Shown: positions 46,166 to 58,264, counted from the stretch's first letter. The stretch: DNA of 64,000 bases from Tolypeutes matacus (GCA_026826555.1 JAKSZT010054334.1:27661048-27725047); one strand, 5' to 3'. A program made the numbers and translations. Notes: generated by a model not told the origin, from the sequence alone.

Positions 46166-47334
46166 GCTATTATATCCACGAAGCACTACTGATGACAGTA
46201 TCGTTCTCTTTGTACATGTGGTGGGTTCACATAGTATTTAGCTGTGCTTGTAGGGCTAGCTGTCCTTACGGATGGTACTCTTAAACTTTTTAAGCTTTTA
46301 TATTTATTAAAATTATAAATGCACACACTTTTAAGAGCCCCCTGGTCTACAAGTTTTGTTAATAACCAGCTGTCATCAGCCTTCTCCCCCCAGCACTCTC
46401 AACTTTCCCTTTTTTGGAGGTAACTGCTTTTAAACTTTTTAATGGACTCTCTTTGTGTTTACCTCCCTATTTCTAAACAGCAAGCTTATGTTACTGCTTC
46501 TTGACTTTTTCAGTTTGGGGCATTAAGTATTGGCTTCTCACATGGAAGATGAGCACCTAGCATTCTTTCCTCCCTTGCCTCCACCACACACATATGCCCA
46601 CCTCGAATGCCCCATCCTCCCAACACAGTCATTTAAAAATTTTTTCTACATCAATATTCAGCACAGACACTGATTTGATTCTGTGTCCCATTCATGGCTA
46701 AACCATGGGGTAAACAGTGAGTACCTTTTCTTTCCTGCACAACTTTTTATTGTTTCTGACAATGAAAATGATCTTATTTGTTTATTTCCTTAGTTTTTTA
46801 TGTTCATCACAGATTCACTCTCATGTGCTCTTCCTGTTGTCTATATTTCTACTGAATACTTTAATTCACCTCAGCTAGTCAACAAGTCCATTTTCCTGAA
46901 GAAGTCTTTTCTGGAGCCTCCAGTCCCGCACCAGTCTGAACTGGTCACTTGCTACTTTTGTAAATATCTCTTCATCTCATGGTCATTTTGGGTCCCCAAT
47001 GCCTCTCTGGGCTAGATCTCCTGTTTCTGTTTCTCATTTTTATCTTTCTTGTATTACTCCCTTATTTAGGTGTAGTATGTCTTCCAATAGTTTCCTGAGA
47101 AATTGTCTAAGGGAGATACATTTTTTTTGAGGACATCCCATGTTTAAGAATGCCTTTCTTCTACTTCACATTATATTGATGGCTTGGCTCTATCCGGTCT
47201 TACAGGATGGAAATCAATTTCCAGAATTTTTTTCCAGAGAAGGAAATGAAAACTGGTCACATGCAAAGGATCAAAAAAACAAATGTGATTCAGATTTCTC
47301 TGCAGCAGCAGTGAAGGACAAAAGACAATTTTTT
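46166..47334. other. Unique sequence, nothing recognised
   Basis: No gene or repeat family was recognised. Confidence 0.4.
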
Positions 47335-47655
47335 CCCCCCATAACAGCTTTATTGAGATATAATTCACATACCACACAATTTACTCATTTAAAGTATATG
47401 TTCACAATTATGTAACCATCATCACAACAAATTCTAGACCATTTTCATCATTCCTAAAAGATGCCCTGTATCCATTAGCAGTCCCTTCCCATTTCCACCC
47501 AATTTCCATAGTTCTAGGCAACCACTAACTTACTTTCTGTTTCCATGGATTTGCCTCTTCTGGACATTTCCTATAAGTAGAATCATGCAATATATAGCCT
47601 TTTCTGACTGGTTTCTTCACTTAGCATAATGCTTTCAAGGTTCATGCATGGTTGG
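47335..47655 (-). mobile_element. L1 (L1M type) 3' end, antisense
   Basis: 'tttattgagatataattcac', 'ataccacacaatttactcat', 'tatccattagcagtcccttc' and 'agcataatgctttcaaggtt' are the antisense L1M 3' end. 5' truncated at about 47655. Confidence 0.88.
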
Positions 47656-49639
47656 CCCTTATTTATTTATTTTAATCACCTCTTGGCTGGTACAGAATTC
47701 TGTTTGTGGTCTATCTCCTATCTCTACAATAGGTGATCAGTTTTCAAACTGATACATTGAAAAACAACAACAAAAAAGTTCTAAACAGAATTTGCCCAAG
47801 TCTTCAGAAGTCCTTTAATTTTAGTGACCTAAGACAGATGGTTTTTGATCTGTATAATGTAGTTTTAAACAAATTAAAATTTCCTGTAGTTTTAGTGTTT
47901 TTTTTCAGAAGAGAGAGAAAAAAGAGGGATAGATTTACTCCACTATTTTTACTAAGAAGTCTCCCTATTTGATTCTTTATTTGAGAGACCAGGGTGCTTC
48001 CCAGAGGAAAATGATCAATGTTAGAAGAGGGGGACATTATTGGCCCCCACCTAGCTCTCACTAAACGTGTCCTCATGACATCACAAATGGTTCAAGAGGG
48101 AGTCCTGGGAACAGGGCTTATAATAAAATAGTGAGTGAAAGATACATTAAACTCAAGGCATAAGAAGCACTGGTTGTCTAGAGCTGTGGCAGAAAGGGGA
48201 GATGACTTTCCAGGAAAGATGTGTTTTTCAGCATCAGGTATCAGCAGCCACATCACAGAACATACTGGCAGTGGTGCTGGCAGCTTTGGATGCAGAGCTC
48301 TTCACTGTAGAGCACTTAGTGGCTTTCACAACACACTTGTGCCTTTGGTCATCCACAGTGACAAGATGACCACTATGCTAGGTGCACCTGGGACGCCAGG
48401 AAGACTAGTACCTGGATGCAGACGAAAGCCCCCTCTGGGGATTCCCAGGGCTATTCAAAGGAATTTGAAGAGAGTTGGGGTTCTTAAAGAATTGATGGGA
48501 GCTGAGCCATAAACATTCTATTTTGTCACTATTGTTACAAGTCTTCAGTGAAATCTGTTCCTGTTGGTTTTTGAGAGATGTTCTTGACCCTTGTTGGGAG
48601 TCCATGAAGCTGGTATCTGACCTGTATTAATATTCCAGGTAATATTTACATTTTAACAGAGAATCCCTATGAAATGTTTTTGATCAAAAGGGATGAATTC
48701 ATGATAATAGCGAGAGAGATGCTTGAGTCACGGACTGTTTCCCTGCACCTCTCATATTCCTCATTACTGGTGTTCCATCTCTGCTTGCCAGATATTTTTA
48801 TAATATCGCTTTGGGTACCCCCTTTTTTCTCTTTATTGTGCTCTCTGAATTATTTTCTGACTTCCACACATTGGTACATGCCACTTGAAATAATATTTTA
48901 TAGATGCACTTGCAAGATCTAGATACTCACTCCCTTCATAATATTTAAAGAGGTACAAAGAACACACTTTAACCAGATTGACTTCACGTTTCAGATGTTT
49001 AATAAATGTTATGAGCCTGAGTGTGTATCTCCAATGTCTATTTATATTGCTGAGCACCACAGAATGTGTCTTCAGGGGACTATTGTAAACAAGCTGTCAA
49101 GACTAACTGGGTTATCTTGGGGGGGGCAATCCTTGTTGTACATACAGTTTACAAACCTTGTGAGAAACATTCACTAATTGAATTGATTGGGTGAATTAAA
49201 AAACATAGAGTACTCTGCTATCAGTTCAGAAACCCAAAGCTCAGACTTTTATATACTTAGTATTGGGAAAGCTATTTTAAAAATTGAAATTTCAGTCAAT
49301 TAACCAGTAGCTTCCACATTCTTACAGCTTTCCTTTTTTTTTTTTTTTAAATCAAGTTATATCGACTTTTACTCATTATATAATGTTGAGAGTAAACATC
49401 AGAACTTTGGGCAAAGTTAATATAGTTAACTTCTCATTCTTCTGCTTTTATTAAAGAATAAGCAGCCTTATTCTAAATATCAAAGATACTTATAATTAAT
49501 TCAAAATCATTTTAATCTCAAAGATAAAGAGTTGGGATTTCGAAACTAAATTTTAAGGTTGCTTCGTGAGGAGAATTAATGAAATAGGGGACAAGTCACA
49601 GCAATATAAGAATTTGAAGGGGTGGAGACCATAGCTAGC
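47656..49639. other. Unique sequence, nothing recognised
   Basis: No repeat was recognised. A 125-codon open frame at 48135-48512 has no recognised family and no intron signals were identified with confidence. A T run lies at about 49332-49347. Confidence 0.4.
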
Positions 49640-49760
49640 CAAAGGTATCATGGAAGATTTCCTAGAGGAAGGGAGATTTGCACTAGGCCTTGGGGAATAA
49701 AAAGAGTACCCACTGAGGGACCCATGCATGGAGGACTTTCAGGAAGGAGGGAACATGAGG
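49640..49760 (-). mobile_element. L2-like LINE fragment, antisense
   Basis: 'agatttcctagaggaaggga' and 'gatttgcactaggccttggg' match the antisense LINE motif usually seen as 'cttcctggaggaagtgacatttgagctgagtc'. Confidence 0.5.
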
Positions 49761-49889
49761 GAAAAATCTAGGTATGTCTGGGAAACAATGACTAATCCAA
49801 TTTAGAATAGAGTATATGTATAGAAGTAGTGGATCTTGTCCAGTGAAGGACCTTTCACAACCACCCAGGGAAGACATTGTGATAGGGGC

Positions 49890-49985
49890 AATTCACTCAT
49901 TCATTTGTTGATTTATTTAAGAAATTTACTGCATATCTTGTATATGCCAGGCACTGTTCAAAACACTAAGTGTGAAAGAAATTCT
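49890..49985 (-). mobile_element. L2 3' end, antisense
   Basis: 'ttcactcattcatttgttga', 'tatatgccaggcactgttca' and 'aaacactaagtg' form the antisense L2 3' terminus. Confidence 0.75.
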
Positions 49986-51963
49986 GAATGGCCTTTGGAC
50001 AGAGTCTGCAGTGGCCTGTTAATATAGGGTGTGAGGGAAGGGTGAAATCCATGTGTATTCAGAGTAAAATCACCAATATACATGAAATAAAAGTGCCTTC
50101 CACTGTGGCCTGAGGAATTAAGGCAAGCTTAAGAAGAAAAAAATTTCTATAGTATGGAATTCCACACATTAATTCAGCAAATATTTATGGAGCTCTCTGC
50201 TTGGGGTGTAGTGCCATCCTAACATTGAGAGGAATTCCGAGCTGCTAGTATGTATACCAGGAAAGACTTAGAGCGTCCTCCTACAATGTGTTACAGAACA
50301 GTCCAAGCCTGTCTGGAAAATAGTTTGAGCTCAAAAGCCAAAGGACATGTGACCTCTTGATGGGGCAGGAAACTCTCTGGGCTCTTGCGGCCCTTGGGTC
50401 ATCTTTATGTACATCAGCTCTCTTTGAACTACAGATTTGCATAAGTGCTAACTATTAATAGGCAGTAGAAAGCAGAGTTTACTGTAAGAGCCTGACAAAT
50501 ATAGATTTGAGATATCTTTATTCTGTCAATTTCTCTTCAGACCACAAAAGCTTTGTTGGCCCTTCCATTTCTCCCTTTTCCTGTGTCTTCTCACCAGGGC
50601 AAGTGAGCACAAATGACTAGGTGCAGAGCATGCTTTGGGTCTGTCTACAAATATAGAGAGGGCACAGAAGAAGAACTAAAATCTTTTGTTTTATTCAGAA
50701 TTATTTTCATTTTATTTATTGTCTGCTTTTTTAAAAGGCCAAACCGATTTCTCTCCCCCCTTTGCTTCCCTCCCCCTTCCTAGCAGCCCAGAACATTTGG
50801 TCTTGCATTTATTTTCATGTATGATTTACAACCTTTTTCTTTGGGAATTTTGAAGCTAGGTCCTTCACTAATAGAGAATCCTGAAGTCATGTCAGGGAAA
50901 GATAGGCTTTAGTTTAATGGAGCAATAAACTGGTTATGGAATCTCCTTAGAACTTTTTAAAAAGACTGCTGTAGGCAAGAGTTTGAAAGTCATCCAAATC
51001 CTGAGCATGTCTTTTTCAGTCTTAAATAATTATAGAGCTGGCACCTATTTGTGATTGTCCCAGTGACGGACTCACCCAGAAACAGAGGAAAGACTTAAAA
51101 TATTGTCCACATTTGTTGTGGTCTTTATATGCATTGAGGCTTACAGTAAAATAGTTTACACTTTAGGGAGAACAATCCAAGGAGTGATTCAGTGTTTTCT
51201 CCTTGTGAAAAAGTTAAGATAAATTTCAGACATACTTTTTTCAAGAATAATACTATGAAATTTAAATTACCCAAGAATGCAGAGACGTAACATTGTGGAT
51301 TTTAAAATTTATTATATAAATCAATTTATAGTTTCAACCATAATGTTGAATTGCTTATCTATAGTAAGCCATAGTGGAATTGTGGCATGGGAGTTTCAAT
51401 CTCCTCCCACCCACCATAGATCTATTTTTGATTGCTTCAGTTTTGTCCTCTATTTTATTACAAAATATTCTATTTTGTTTTTCTCAGGGACTTTCCTGCA
51501 CATGGGTAGTTTATATCATTGTGTTAATATAATCTTGCCATGGCTTGGCACTTATTCCCAATTTATCCCATAATTTTAGGGTTATTTTTCTAGTCTTTAA
51601 TTCAGTCTGTTTCCCTTTACCCACTTATGTAATTCCAAAGGATTTAACATGAAGCTTTCTTTCTTAATAATGCATTGTGACACTAGAAGATATAATTCAA
51701 TTTGCAAGTGTGAGAGTATCCTGATCAGAAAGCAGTGAGAAAATAAAAGAATTGGAATTCTGCTTAGTGGTGATATGAAAAATAATTGTTTGTTAGGTTG
51801 ATGTAGACTTTTGAGTTTATTTATGTGTGTGAAAATATTGACTGAATGTGATAACTGGCTAAAAATCCAAGAAGATAAGATAACATTTAAACTTTATTTA
51901 TAGACATGAGTAATTCACTTGGGAAGATCAGTCTCAAGAATTTCTAGAGGAAGTGATATTAAA
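49986..51963. other. Unique sequence with a short L2 relic at 50160-50230
   Basis: 'ttcagcaaatatttatggag' near 50171 is a diverged antisense L2 end. Nothing else was recognised in about 2 kb. Confidence 0.45.
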
Positions 51964-51968
51964 GCTGA

Positions 51969-52592
51969 TGTGGTAGGCATAATTCTAAGGTGACCCCCAA
52001 TAAGTCATGTCTTTGTAAAATCCCCTCCCCTTGAGTGAGGGCAGAACCTGTAACTTGCTTCAGCATAGATATTACAAAGGTGATGGGTTATAACTGCTGT
52101 GATATGTTGCACCGTGTACAAAGGTGTAGGGGGGTTTGCACATGTAATTCAGGCTCCTAATCAGTTGACTTTAAGTTAACTAAAAGGAGATTAGCTTGGG
52201 TGGGCCTGACCTAATCAGGCAAGCTCTTGAGAATAGACTAGAAAGCAGGGGTATTTGACTCCTGGCTTTGAAGAAGTAAGCTTTCACATTATGAGTGGGC
52301 ATTTTGGCAAAGAGTTGTGAGAGCCTCTAGAAGCTTCTGGCTGACAGCTATCAGAAAGTAGAGACCCCAGTTCTACAACCACAAGGAATTGAATTTTGAC
52401 AACAAGGATCACAGCCTGGTTGACACCTAGACAGCAGCCTTGGGAGATACTGATCAGAGGACACAGCTGGGCTGATCATGGGTCAGGGCTACTGACCCGT
52501 GGAAACTGAGATTAAAAAAAACCCAAAACCTATGTTGTTTTAGGCAGCTAAGTTTGTGGTAATTCATTATGTAGCAATAGAAAAATAATACA
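51969..52592 (+). mobile_element. Solo LTR of ERVL-MaLR type (MLT1-like)
   Basis: A 624-bp LTR begins with TG and ends with CA and is flanked by perfect 5-bp duplications (gctga) at 51964-51968 and 52593-52597. The start 'tgtggtaggcataattctaa' and the end 'ggcagctaagtttgtggtaa' fit MLT1-type LTRs. No internal sequence or retroviral genes remain, so it arose by LTR-LTR recombination or similar. Confidence 0.9.
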
Positions 52593-52639
52593 GCTGAGAC
52601 AGTACTTACATGGGGAAAGAATGTTCCATGATTTTAGTA

Positions 52640-52920
52640 GTATGGCTCAAAACATAGACTTTGCAGTCTGATGGACTTGGGTTCCAGTTTAGCTGGGTGG
52701 CTCAGCAGGTTACTTAAACCTCTCATTTTTCCTAAGCTATAAAATGGGCATTATCATCACTGCCACCACCACCATTGTACTCATTCCCTCCTCCCCTTCC
52801 CCTCTTTTCCTCTTTACCACCTGTCACCTCCATTTTCTTTTTCTTCATCATCCTCATCCTTCTCTCAGAGGGCTGTTGTGAGGATTAAGTGAGCTAAGCT
52901 GTTGAAGGATTTTAAATAGG
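52640..52920 (+). mobile_element. MIR SINE, sense, with pyrimidine-rich insertion
   Basis: 'ttgcagtctgatggacttgg', 'cagcaggttacttaaacctc' and 'aaaatgggcattatcatcac' are followed by a (CCA)n and CT-rich stretch (about 52760-52865), and then 'gggctgttgtgaggattaag'. The simple sequence has expanded inside the MIR. Confidence 0.85.
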
Positions 52921-53034
52921 GTAGTATTATGATTTGAGCCAGGATTCTAACAGACCAGATTTGTTAGTCTGTTCTTGCTTTTCCAGAATGCTTTTCTAAA
53001 CTATAATTTTTATTGTTCTTCTCTAATTGTCATG

Positions 53035-53610
53035 AGCTCAGGCTTAGCAACTGGACAGATCTGGGTTTAAATTCTAACCTCATTTTTTAATAAACTCCTC
53101 CCCTGCCTCCCACCGTTTTTGCTGTCTGTGTCCATTTGCTGTGTGATCTTCTGTGTCTGTTTCTTTTTGTCTTCTCTTCTCGTTCTTCTCCTCTAGGCTT
53201 TCACCGGGATTGAATCCTGGGGACCTCCAATGTGGAAGAGAGGTACCCTAATGCCTGCGCCACCTCAGTTCCTGGTTTCTGTTGCGTCTCGTCTTGACTC
53301 TCCCCTGTGTCTTTCTTTTTGTTATGTCATCATCTTGCTGTGTGGCTTGTTGCATGGGCCTGGTTCACCTTTACCAGAAGGCCCCGGGGATCAAACCTGG
53401 GTCCTCCCATGTGGTAGACGGAAGGAAGCTCAATCGCTTGAGCCACATCTGCTTCCCTCTAACATCATTTTGAGCAAAGCATTTAAAGTTTTAAGGTTCA
53501 GTCTCCTCAAATGTAAGATATGAAATAGTAGTATCCACCTTATAGGGCTGTGAGGATTAAATGACATAATGTACCAAAGTATACAGTAAGAATTTCTAAA
53601 ATTACATAAG
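53035..53610 (+). mobile_element. MIR SINE, sense, split by a SINE
   Basis: 'ggacagatctgggtttaaat' with 'tctaacctc' (before 53087) joins 'tcatttt' and 'gtctcctcaaatgtaagata', 'atagggctgtgaggattaaa' (after 53457) when the inserted SINE is removed. Confidence 0.85.
53087..53457 (-). mobile_element. DAS-type SINE, long dimeric form, antisense
   Basis: Short AT-rich tail, pyrimidine-rich body, internal tRNA-like unit (antisense 'gggattgaatcctgggga' near 53205), spacer and main head ('gggatcaaacctgggtcc' near 53386, 'tgagccacatctgcttcc'). 14-bp duplications with one mismatch (tctaac[c/a]tcatttt) lie at 53073-53086 and 53458-53471. Closest in structure to 20769-21168. Confidence 0.95.
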
Positions 53611-53999
53611 AAATGTTTGTACGTATTATTACTACGTGCAGTCTTCATCCATTATATCTACACATGTATAAATGCTTCCATGCATAATGAATAGACTATT
53701 GAGGGAAATTATAAAGTCTCTCTAAAGGTCATTGAAACTAAGACATCTTTTAATTGGTCTAGAATGCTTTAGGTCGGGTAAATACTGAAAACGAGTTGAT
53801 ACGTTAGATGCTCTGATGTTATCCTTTCCATGATTGTGTTTCATAATTTTAAAAATTCTTCACTGTAATTATTTCCTGTATGAGGGGGTGTGGGGGGATG
53901 TAGCTGAGCAGAGGAATTCATATCCCTCAGGTCCTTTTCACACTGATTGTATATTTATTTATCCTTTGATTTTCAAGGGCTGAATTATTGCTTTCTATT
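53611..53999. other. Unique sequence, nothing recognised
   Basis: No gene or repeat family was recognised. Confidence 0.4.
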
Positions 54000-54700
54000 T
54001 CTATTATTGCTCCTTTTTTTTTTTTTCCTGAAGGGTGTTCCTTACCCGGTGAATAGAGACTGGTAATGTTAAGTTAGCTGAAAACAAGCCTTTTCACATA
54101 ATGTGACTTATTACTATTATTACAATTTTCTAAACTGGACTATTATGATGGCTAGTCCAGAACAAGCTGAAAGCTGAAAATGCTTGAAGTTGCTATGAGG
54201 AATGGGGAAGATTCATTTTCATTTTCTTTTTGTATTAGTGCAGCTCTTTCCTTGGCGGCTCTGCTTGTTTTATTGGCACTTTTGCTTCCTCCTTCTTTCT
54301 GTCTCATTGGGTGTAGACTATGTTTGTTATTGTCTTACAAATTATCCTTCCACTTGGCATTTGCCGTTGCTAATTGCCTACTAACTTTCTCGCTGCTCAA
54401 GCAAAGAGTGGCAATTCTGTATCCACCTCCACATGGATATTATGGTTTCTTATCATTATTACGCTGCATCTTTTTCTCCCTTATACCCTATTTGACTTAT
54501 ATGTATATAATGTCTTTTTCACATGAAGGAAGCAGAAGCCATTTATATTCATAATTATTCCATCGTTTCAAGAGCATGGCAAAAACAAAGTACTTTGAAC
54601 TCATTCCGTAAGGCGGTTTAGATTAGGAAACTGAATTACAGTTACTAATATTTTCAATAAAGTTTGAAAATTGGTGCAATTGTACAAACAGATCAGAGCC
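54000..54700. other. Non-repeat block, candidate conserved noncoding element
   Basis: A repeat-free block with scattered CpG and homeodomain-type motifs ('cttccacttggcatttgcc' with 'gttgctaattgcc' near 54345-54375). A 124-codon hydrophobic frame (54180-54554) is most likely the product of T-rich codons; no family, signal-peptide design or splice context supports a protein. Confidence 0.3.
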
Positions 54701-54849
54701 TGTTTATCAATTCTGTCAGGCCAGGGAGCCAGAGCCTGCACTTGCTATAGGAGAACTGGATGAGATTTCATGTGCTTGGGGTGAACTGACACTCAAGGTT
54801 TGAACCCCTTTGTTGGTTATCCAGTGGCACATTTCCATCTCTCAACATC

Positions 54850-54872
54850 TGTGCCCATGACTCATGGGCACA
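54850..54872. promoter_or_regulatory. 23-bp perfect palindrome centred on an AP-1 site
   Basis: Eleven-base arms (tgtgcccatga / tcatgggcaca) surround a single c. The centre reads TGACTCA (54858-54864), the canonical Fos/Jun (AP-1) recognition sequence. Binding is an inference from sequence only. Confidence 0.5.
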
Positions 54873-55239
54873 TCTGTACTTCCTCTTCTGGTATATTTAT
54901 GGGCCATTGAGAGCCACGAGGCATAAAGCAATAGAGGGCAGTGTTCCTTTGCTACAGGAAGACTACATCAAACATGGTAAAGTTATTATTCTGTGGCTTA
55001 TTAGAATAAACATTTCTGCCCATATTCACCCAGTTTTGGCTAGGACATTGTTACTGTAATCATAGTTGACAACACTGCCAGTTAAGAGCCTTACTGTCTC
55101 TCCCCTGAAATGAAACGATCTTCTACTTCACTCCAGGCTCATCCCTTTCTAATCAACCCTTCACACTGTTGCCAGAATTACCTGTTTTAAATAGAAATCT
55201 GATTATGCCACCCTCCTCCATGCTTAAAACCCCATGAGA

Positions 55240-55430
55240 AATGATGGTTAAGAACCCAAAGCTTTGAAGTCAGGGAGACTTGGCTGGACAACTTTGGGAC
55301 AGTTGGTCTACCAGAGCCTCAGCTTCTTCCGAGAATGGGGCTAATGATGCCCTCTGCACAGGGCCATTGTGGGGATCAGAAATTATGTGCAAAGTGCTCA
55401 GCACACTCCCTTGTCCAGTGTGGGCTATTT
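55240..55430 (+). mobile_element. MIR SINE, sense
   Basis: 'aaagctttgaagtcagggag', 'accagagcctcagcttcttc', 'gagaatggggctaatgatgc' and 'attatgtgcaaagtgctcag' give the sense MIR. Confidence 0.88.
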
Positions 55431-55917
55431 TTTTTATCGGTATGAGAGATTTAAAGTCAGTTTTCCTTTCAGAATCTTGAAAGCATCAGGAGAGACAATT
55501 CATGTAATTTGACCTCTTCCCCAATCCATCAAAACTTACTGTAATTCAGTTGTAAAGCAACTGTGATTCATTGCTCTGGTTTTCATGGTGCCAGGTTATT
55601 TTATATTCAAGTGATCATGACTATTAGAAGAATATTCTATTTTTAAAATCTGATTTTAGGGGGTTGACAGAAATGTCAACATAACATGGCCAAAAAGAAA
55701 CACATAAACAATCGGATCAAAGACACTCAGCCAGAAGAGAGGGAGAGAGAAAAATGTTCAAGGGAAAGCTAAAGAGACTGACAACAAATTAAATATAGTC
55801 AGCAAGAACATTTTTATATGGGGTGAGACGCTTTGTGGATTCTGATTATTCTTTTGAAAACATGCTCTCACGCTGAATACCTTTGTATTTGCTGGCTTCC
55901 TGTCTGGGATGTGCCCT
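55431..55917. other. Unique sequence, nothing recognised
   Basis: No gene or repeat family was recognised. Confidence 0.4.
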
Positions 55918-56345
55918 GCCTTAGTTTCCTAGGGCTGCCGGAGCAGAGTACCATAAACTGGGTGGGTGGCTTGAAACAGCAGAAATTGATTGCCTCATGG
56001 GTCTGGAGGCTGGAAGTCCAAAATCAAGGTGTCGGCAAGGCCCTGCGCCCCCTGAAGTCTGTAGGGAAGAATCTGCTCCGTGCCTCCCCTAGCTCCAGGT
56101 GGGGGCCTATAGTCCATGGCGTCCTGCCCTCTGTCTCTGACTGTCAGCCCCCTGTGGGCTTGAATGACCACACTCAGATTGTAAGTCGGGTGACAGACAG
56201 AGGGGAGATGTTAGTTGGAGCCTGTTGTCCACAATGATGAAAGCTGCATTGAGTAACACCAGCAGTGCCTTGTAGCTACCACTTCTGAGGTTCCTTCCTG
56301 GGCTGAAATTCTGTGGGTTCCTTCTGGCAGAGTGTTCAAATCCTT
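55918..56345 (-). mobile_element. MLT1-like LTR, antisense, diverged right half
   Basis: 'cttagtttcctagggctgcc', 'agagtaccataaactgggtg', 'tcatgggtctggaggctgga' and 'agtccaaaatcaaggtgtcg' are the antisense 3' half of MLT1-type LTRs. From about 56110 onward similarity is weak and the assignment is less sure. The CTCF-like motif at 56044-56058 lies inside. Confidence 0.7.
56044..56058 (-). promoter_or_regulatory. CTCF-like motif
   Basis: The minus strand reads 'acttcagggggcgca', sharing the CAGGGGGCGC core of the CTCF consensus. Sequence match only. Confidence 0.25.
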
Positions 56346-56394
56346 CCATCTATTTCTTCAACCATCCATATCACACTTTCACAGAAGTGCTTAG

Positions 56395-56540
56395 AGAGGC
56401 ACAGAAGGAGGAGTTGAGAGTCAGGAGACGTGGGCTCCTGATATAGTTCCAGTGCTGTGTGCTCCTGATTAAACAGCACTTAATCTTCTGCAAACTCAAT
56501 TTCCTCATCACTAAATGGGAATTGTAGCTCGGTGGAATGA
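56395..56540 (+). mobile_element. MIR SINE, sense
   Basis: 'gagtcaggagacgtgggctc', 'ctgcaaactcaatttcctca' and 'tcactaaatgggaattgtag' follow the sense MIR. Confidence 0.7.
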
Positions 56541-56911
56541 CATGAAGCAGAAAGGAATCATGGGCATGAAAGTATATTGACAAATATGAACACAGGACTC
56601 TTTAAAAAGCAACATTAAGCACAGTATATTAGCACCCCTCCTGCATCAACAATAGAGACAAAGAAAGGAAATCCCACAGTCATTTCAAAGGCAGTGCCAA
56701 CTACAGAGAGGACCCTGAGACCTGCGTCTTTTGTTAAATATCAGCTCTACAGCCATAGCTTTCAAACTGTCATTTTATACCTACTTTAAAAGGATAGACA
56801 TGAACCACAGGTTACAAAAGAGATAAGGACTTAGACCAAGAGAAGAAATAAAAGACTATTCTGTGAATTTTGGCATATGTTAGCTAAAAACTAACCAAAT
56901 TGCAGTCATTT

Positions 56912-57085
56912 TTTTTTAAGAGGTATCATCTCTTTTTCCATCTCCTATCTCCTCTTGATTTCTCTATTAATTTTCTAAACTTTTCAGAAGGTCTTTTCTT
57001 TCTAATATCATGCAGAAAAGAAAGAGTCCCCATGTACCCCCCTATTATTATTATTAGATGTGGTACATTTGTTATGAGCAGAGTT
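56912..57085 (-). mobile_element. L1 3' end fragment, antisense
   Basis: T run, then 'aaagagtccccatgtacccc', a short (ATT)n and 'gatgtggtacatttgttatg', the same module found in the 3' UTR of the L1 at 33514-36247. Confidence 0.65.
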
Positions 57086-57179
57086 TCTTTTTGATGTTAA
57101 ACGCAAGTCTGCTTCAACCGGGAGCACAAACAACCTTGCTAAAACACTTTATTCAATGAAAGATAAAGTATAGGACTTA

Positions 57180-57960
57180 CCACATTATGATTTTTGCAGA
57201 AAGCTATTATGTAAATATACGGGCTTATATGAGCTTAAATAGCCTGAGTCAAGGCTGCAAAGAAAGGGAATGCAGACACATCTACCGAAGTAACACTCCC
57301 GGCGGCCTGGCTTTAGCAGACAATCATATACCCTCACTCACAGGGCAAAGAAGAAACCGTACGTCTATTTTAGTGACTCCGTCGTGAAATGGTGCACTTA
57401 TTCCTGTTATTATATTTTCAAATAAATACATAGGGGACCTGTCAGATGTCAACGGAGGCTCAGAAAAGAGTACGGATTAGTCACACGGGCACACAGGGCT
57501 CGGGAACAATGAATGGTGCTCTGGAAGACCCTTGAATACAAGCCTATTTGCCTCTTAATCCAAATGAATAATTAATGATAATTATCATGCTGCAGTTATT
57601 ATCTGTGATAATAATATATCCATAAGGTGAATAAATTCAATCTGCTACTATGCAGAAATGGCAACTCATAATATTCCTAAGAAATACAGATATAATTATC
57701 AGTATTAATGGTCAAGGAAAAAAAAGAGATTTTTATATAAGAAATTACAGCAAAAGGTCTAAAGTAAAGTGGAAATGAATCCTCCTGATGATGTTTATTC
57801 TGCAGCCATTGATGCCATGGCCCTACTGTCGGGACGTTGGGGCTCCTACTTTTGTGGGTAGGATCCATTTAAGTAAAAGCTTTACCGTACACTTGTGTGC
57901 TGCAATTTGCCTGTAAACATTTCTATTACTGCCCTGTAGAAAATGACTCCAGATAAGTTT
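57180..57960. other. Non-repeat block, best candidate for a conserved enhancer
   Basis: A repeat-free block in which about a dozen CpGs survive between 57220 and 57502, unusual in this CpG-poor window. A dense TAAT/ATTA cluster follows at 57560-57625, including a perfect 14-bp palindrome (atgataattatcat, 57575-57588). Retained CpG plus clustered homeodomain-type sites are typical of deeply conserved developmental enhancers. No open frame of interest and no repeat homology were recognised. Confidence 0.4.
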
Positions 57961-58264
57961 AAGATCCTGGAAAAGGGTAAGTGAAATGTGTCAGGAGTGG
58001 TGAGGATGGTTAGGCCACCCACTGGGCAGTTGGACAATTAAAGGAAATAAAGCAAAATGTCAAATGAAATAAAAAGTCAAGAGCTTGGTTATTTGTTGGG
58101 GGTGTGGTAGAGCTGATTCATGGTGGTTGTGGGTGGTGGTGTTTCTTTTGGAAATGCCCTAATGGCATTGAGCCAACCAGTGAAATGGGACGTAATGGCG
58201 GCACATGACGTAATCCTTTCTACCAGTTTCCTTGTCATCACTGGAAGGCAAGCTGCTTGACTCC

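Noticed and set aside
48135..48512. 125-codon frame, considered as an exon or retrocopy
   Set aside because: No known protein was recognised in any frame on either strand, and no poly-A or duplications were found.
54180..54554. 124-codon hydrophobic frame resembling a membrane protein
   Set aside because: Hydrophobicity follows from T-rich codons and no family was recognised. Treated as part of a possible noncoding element.
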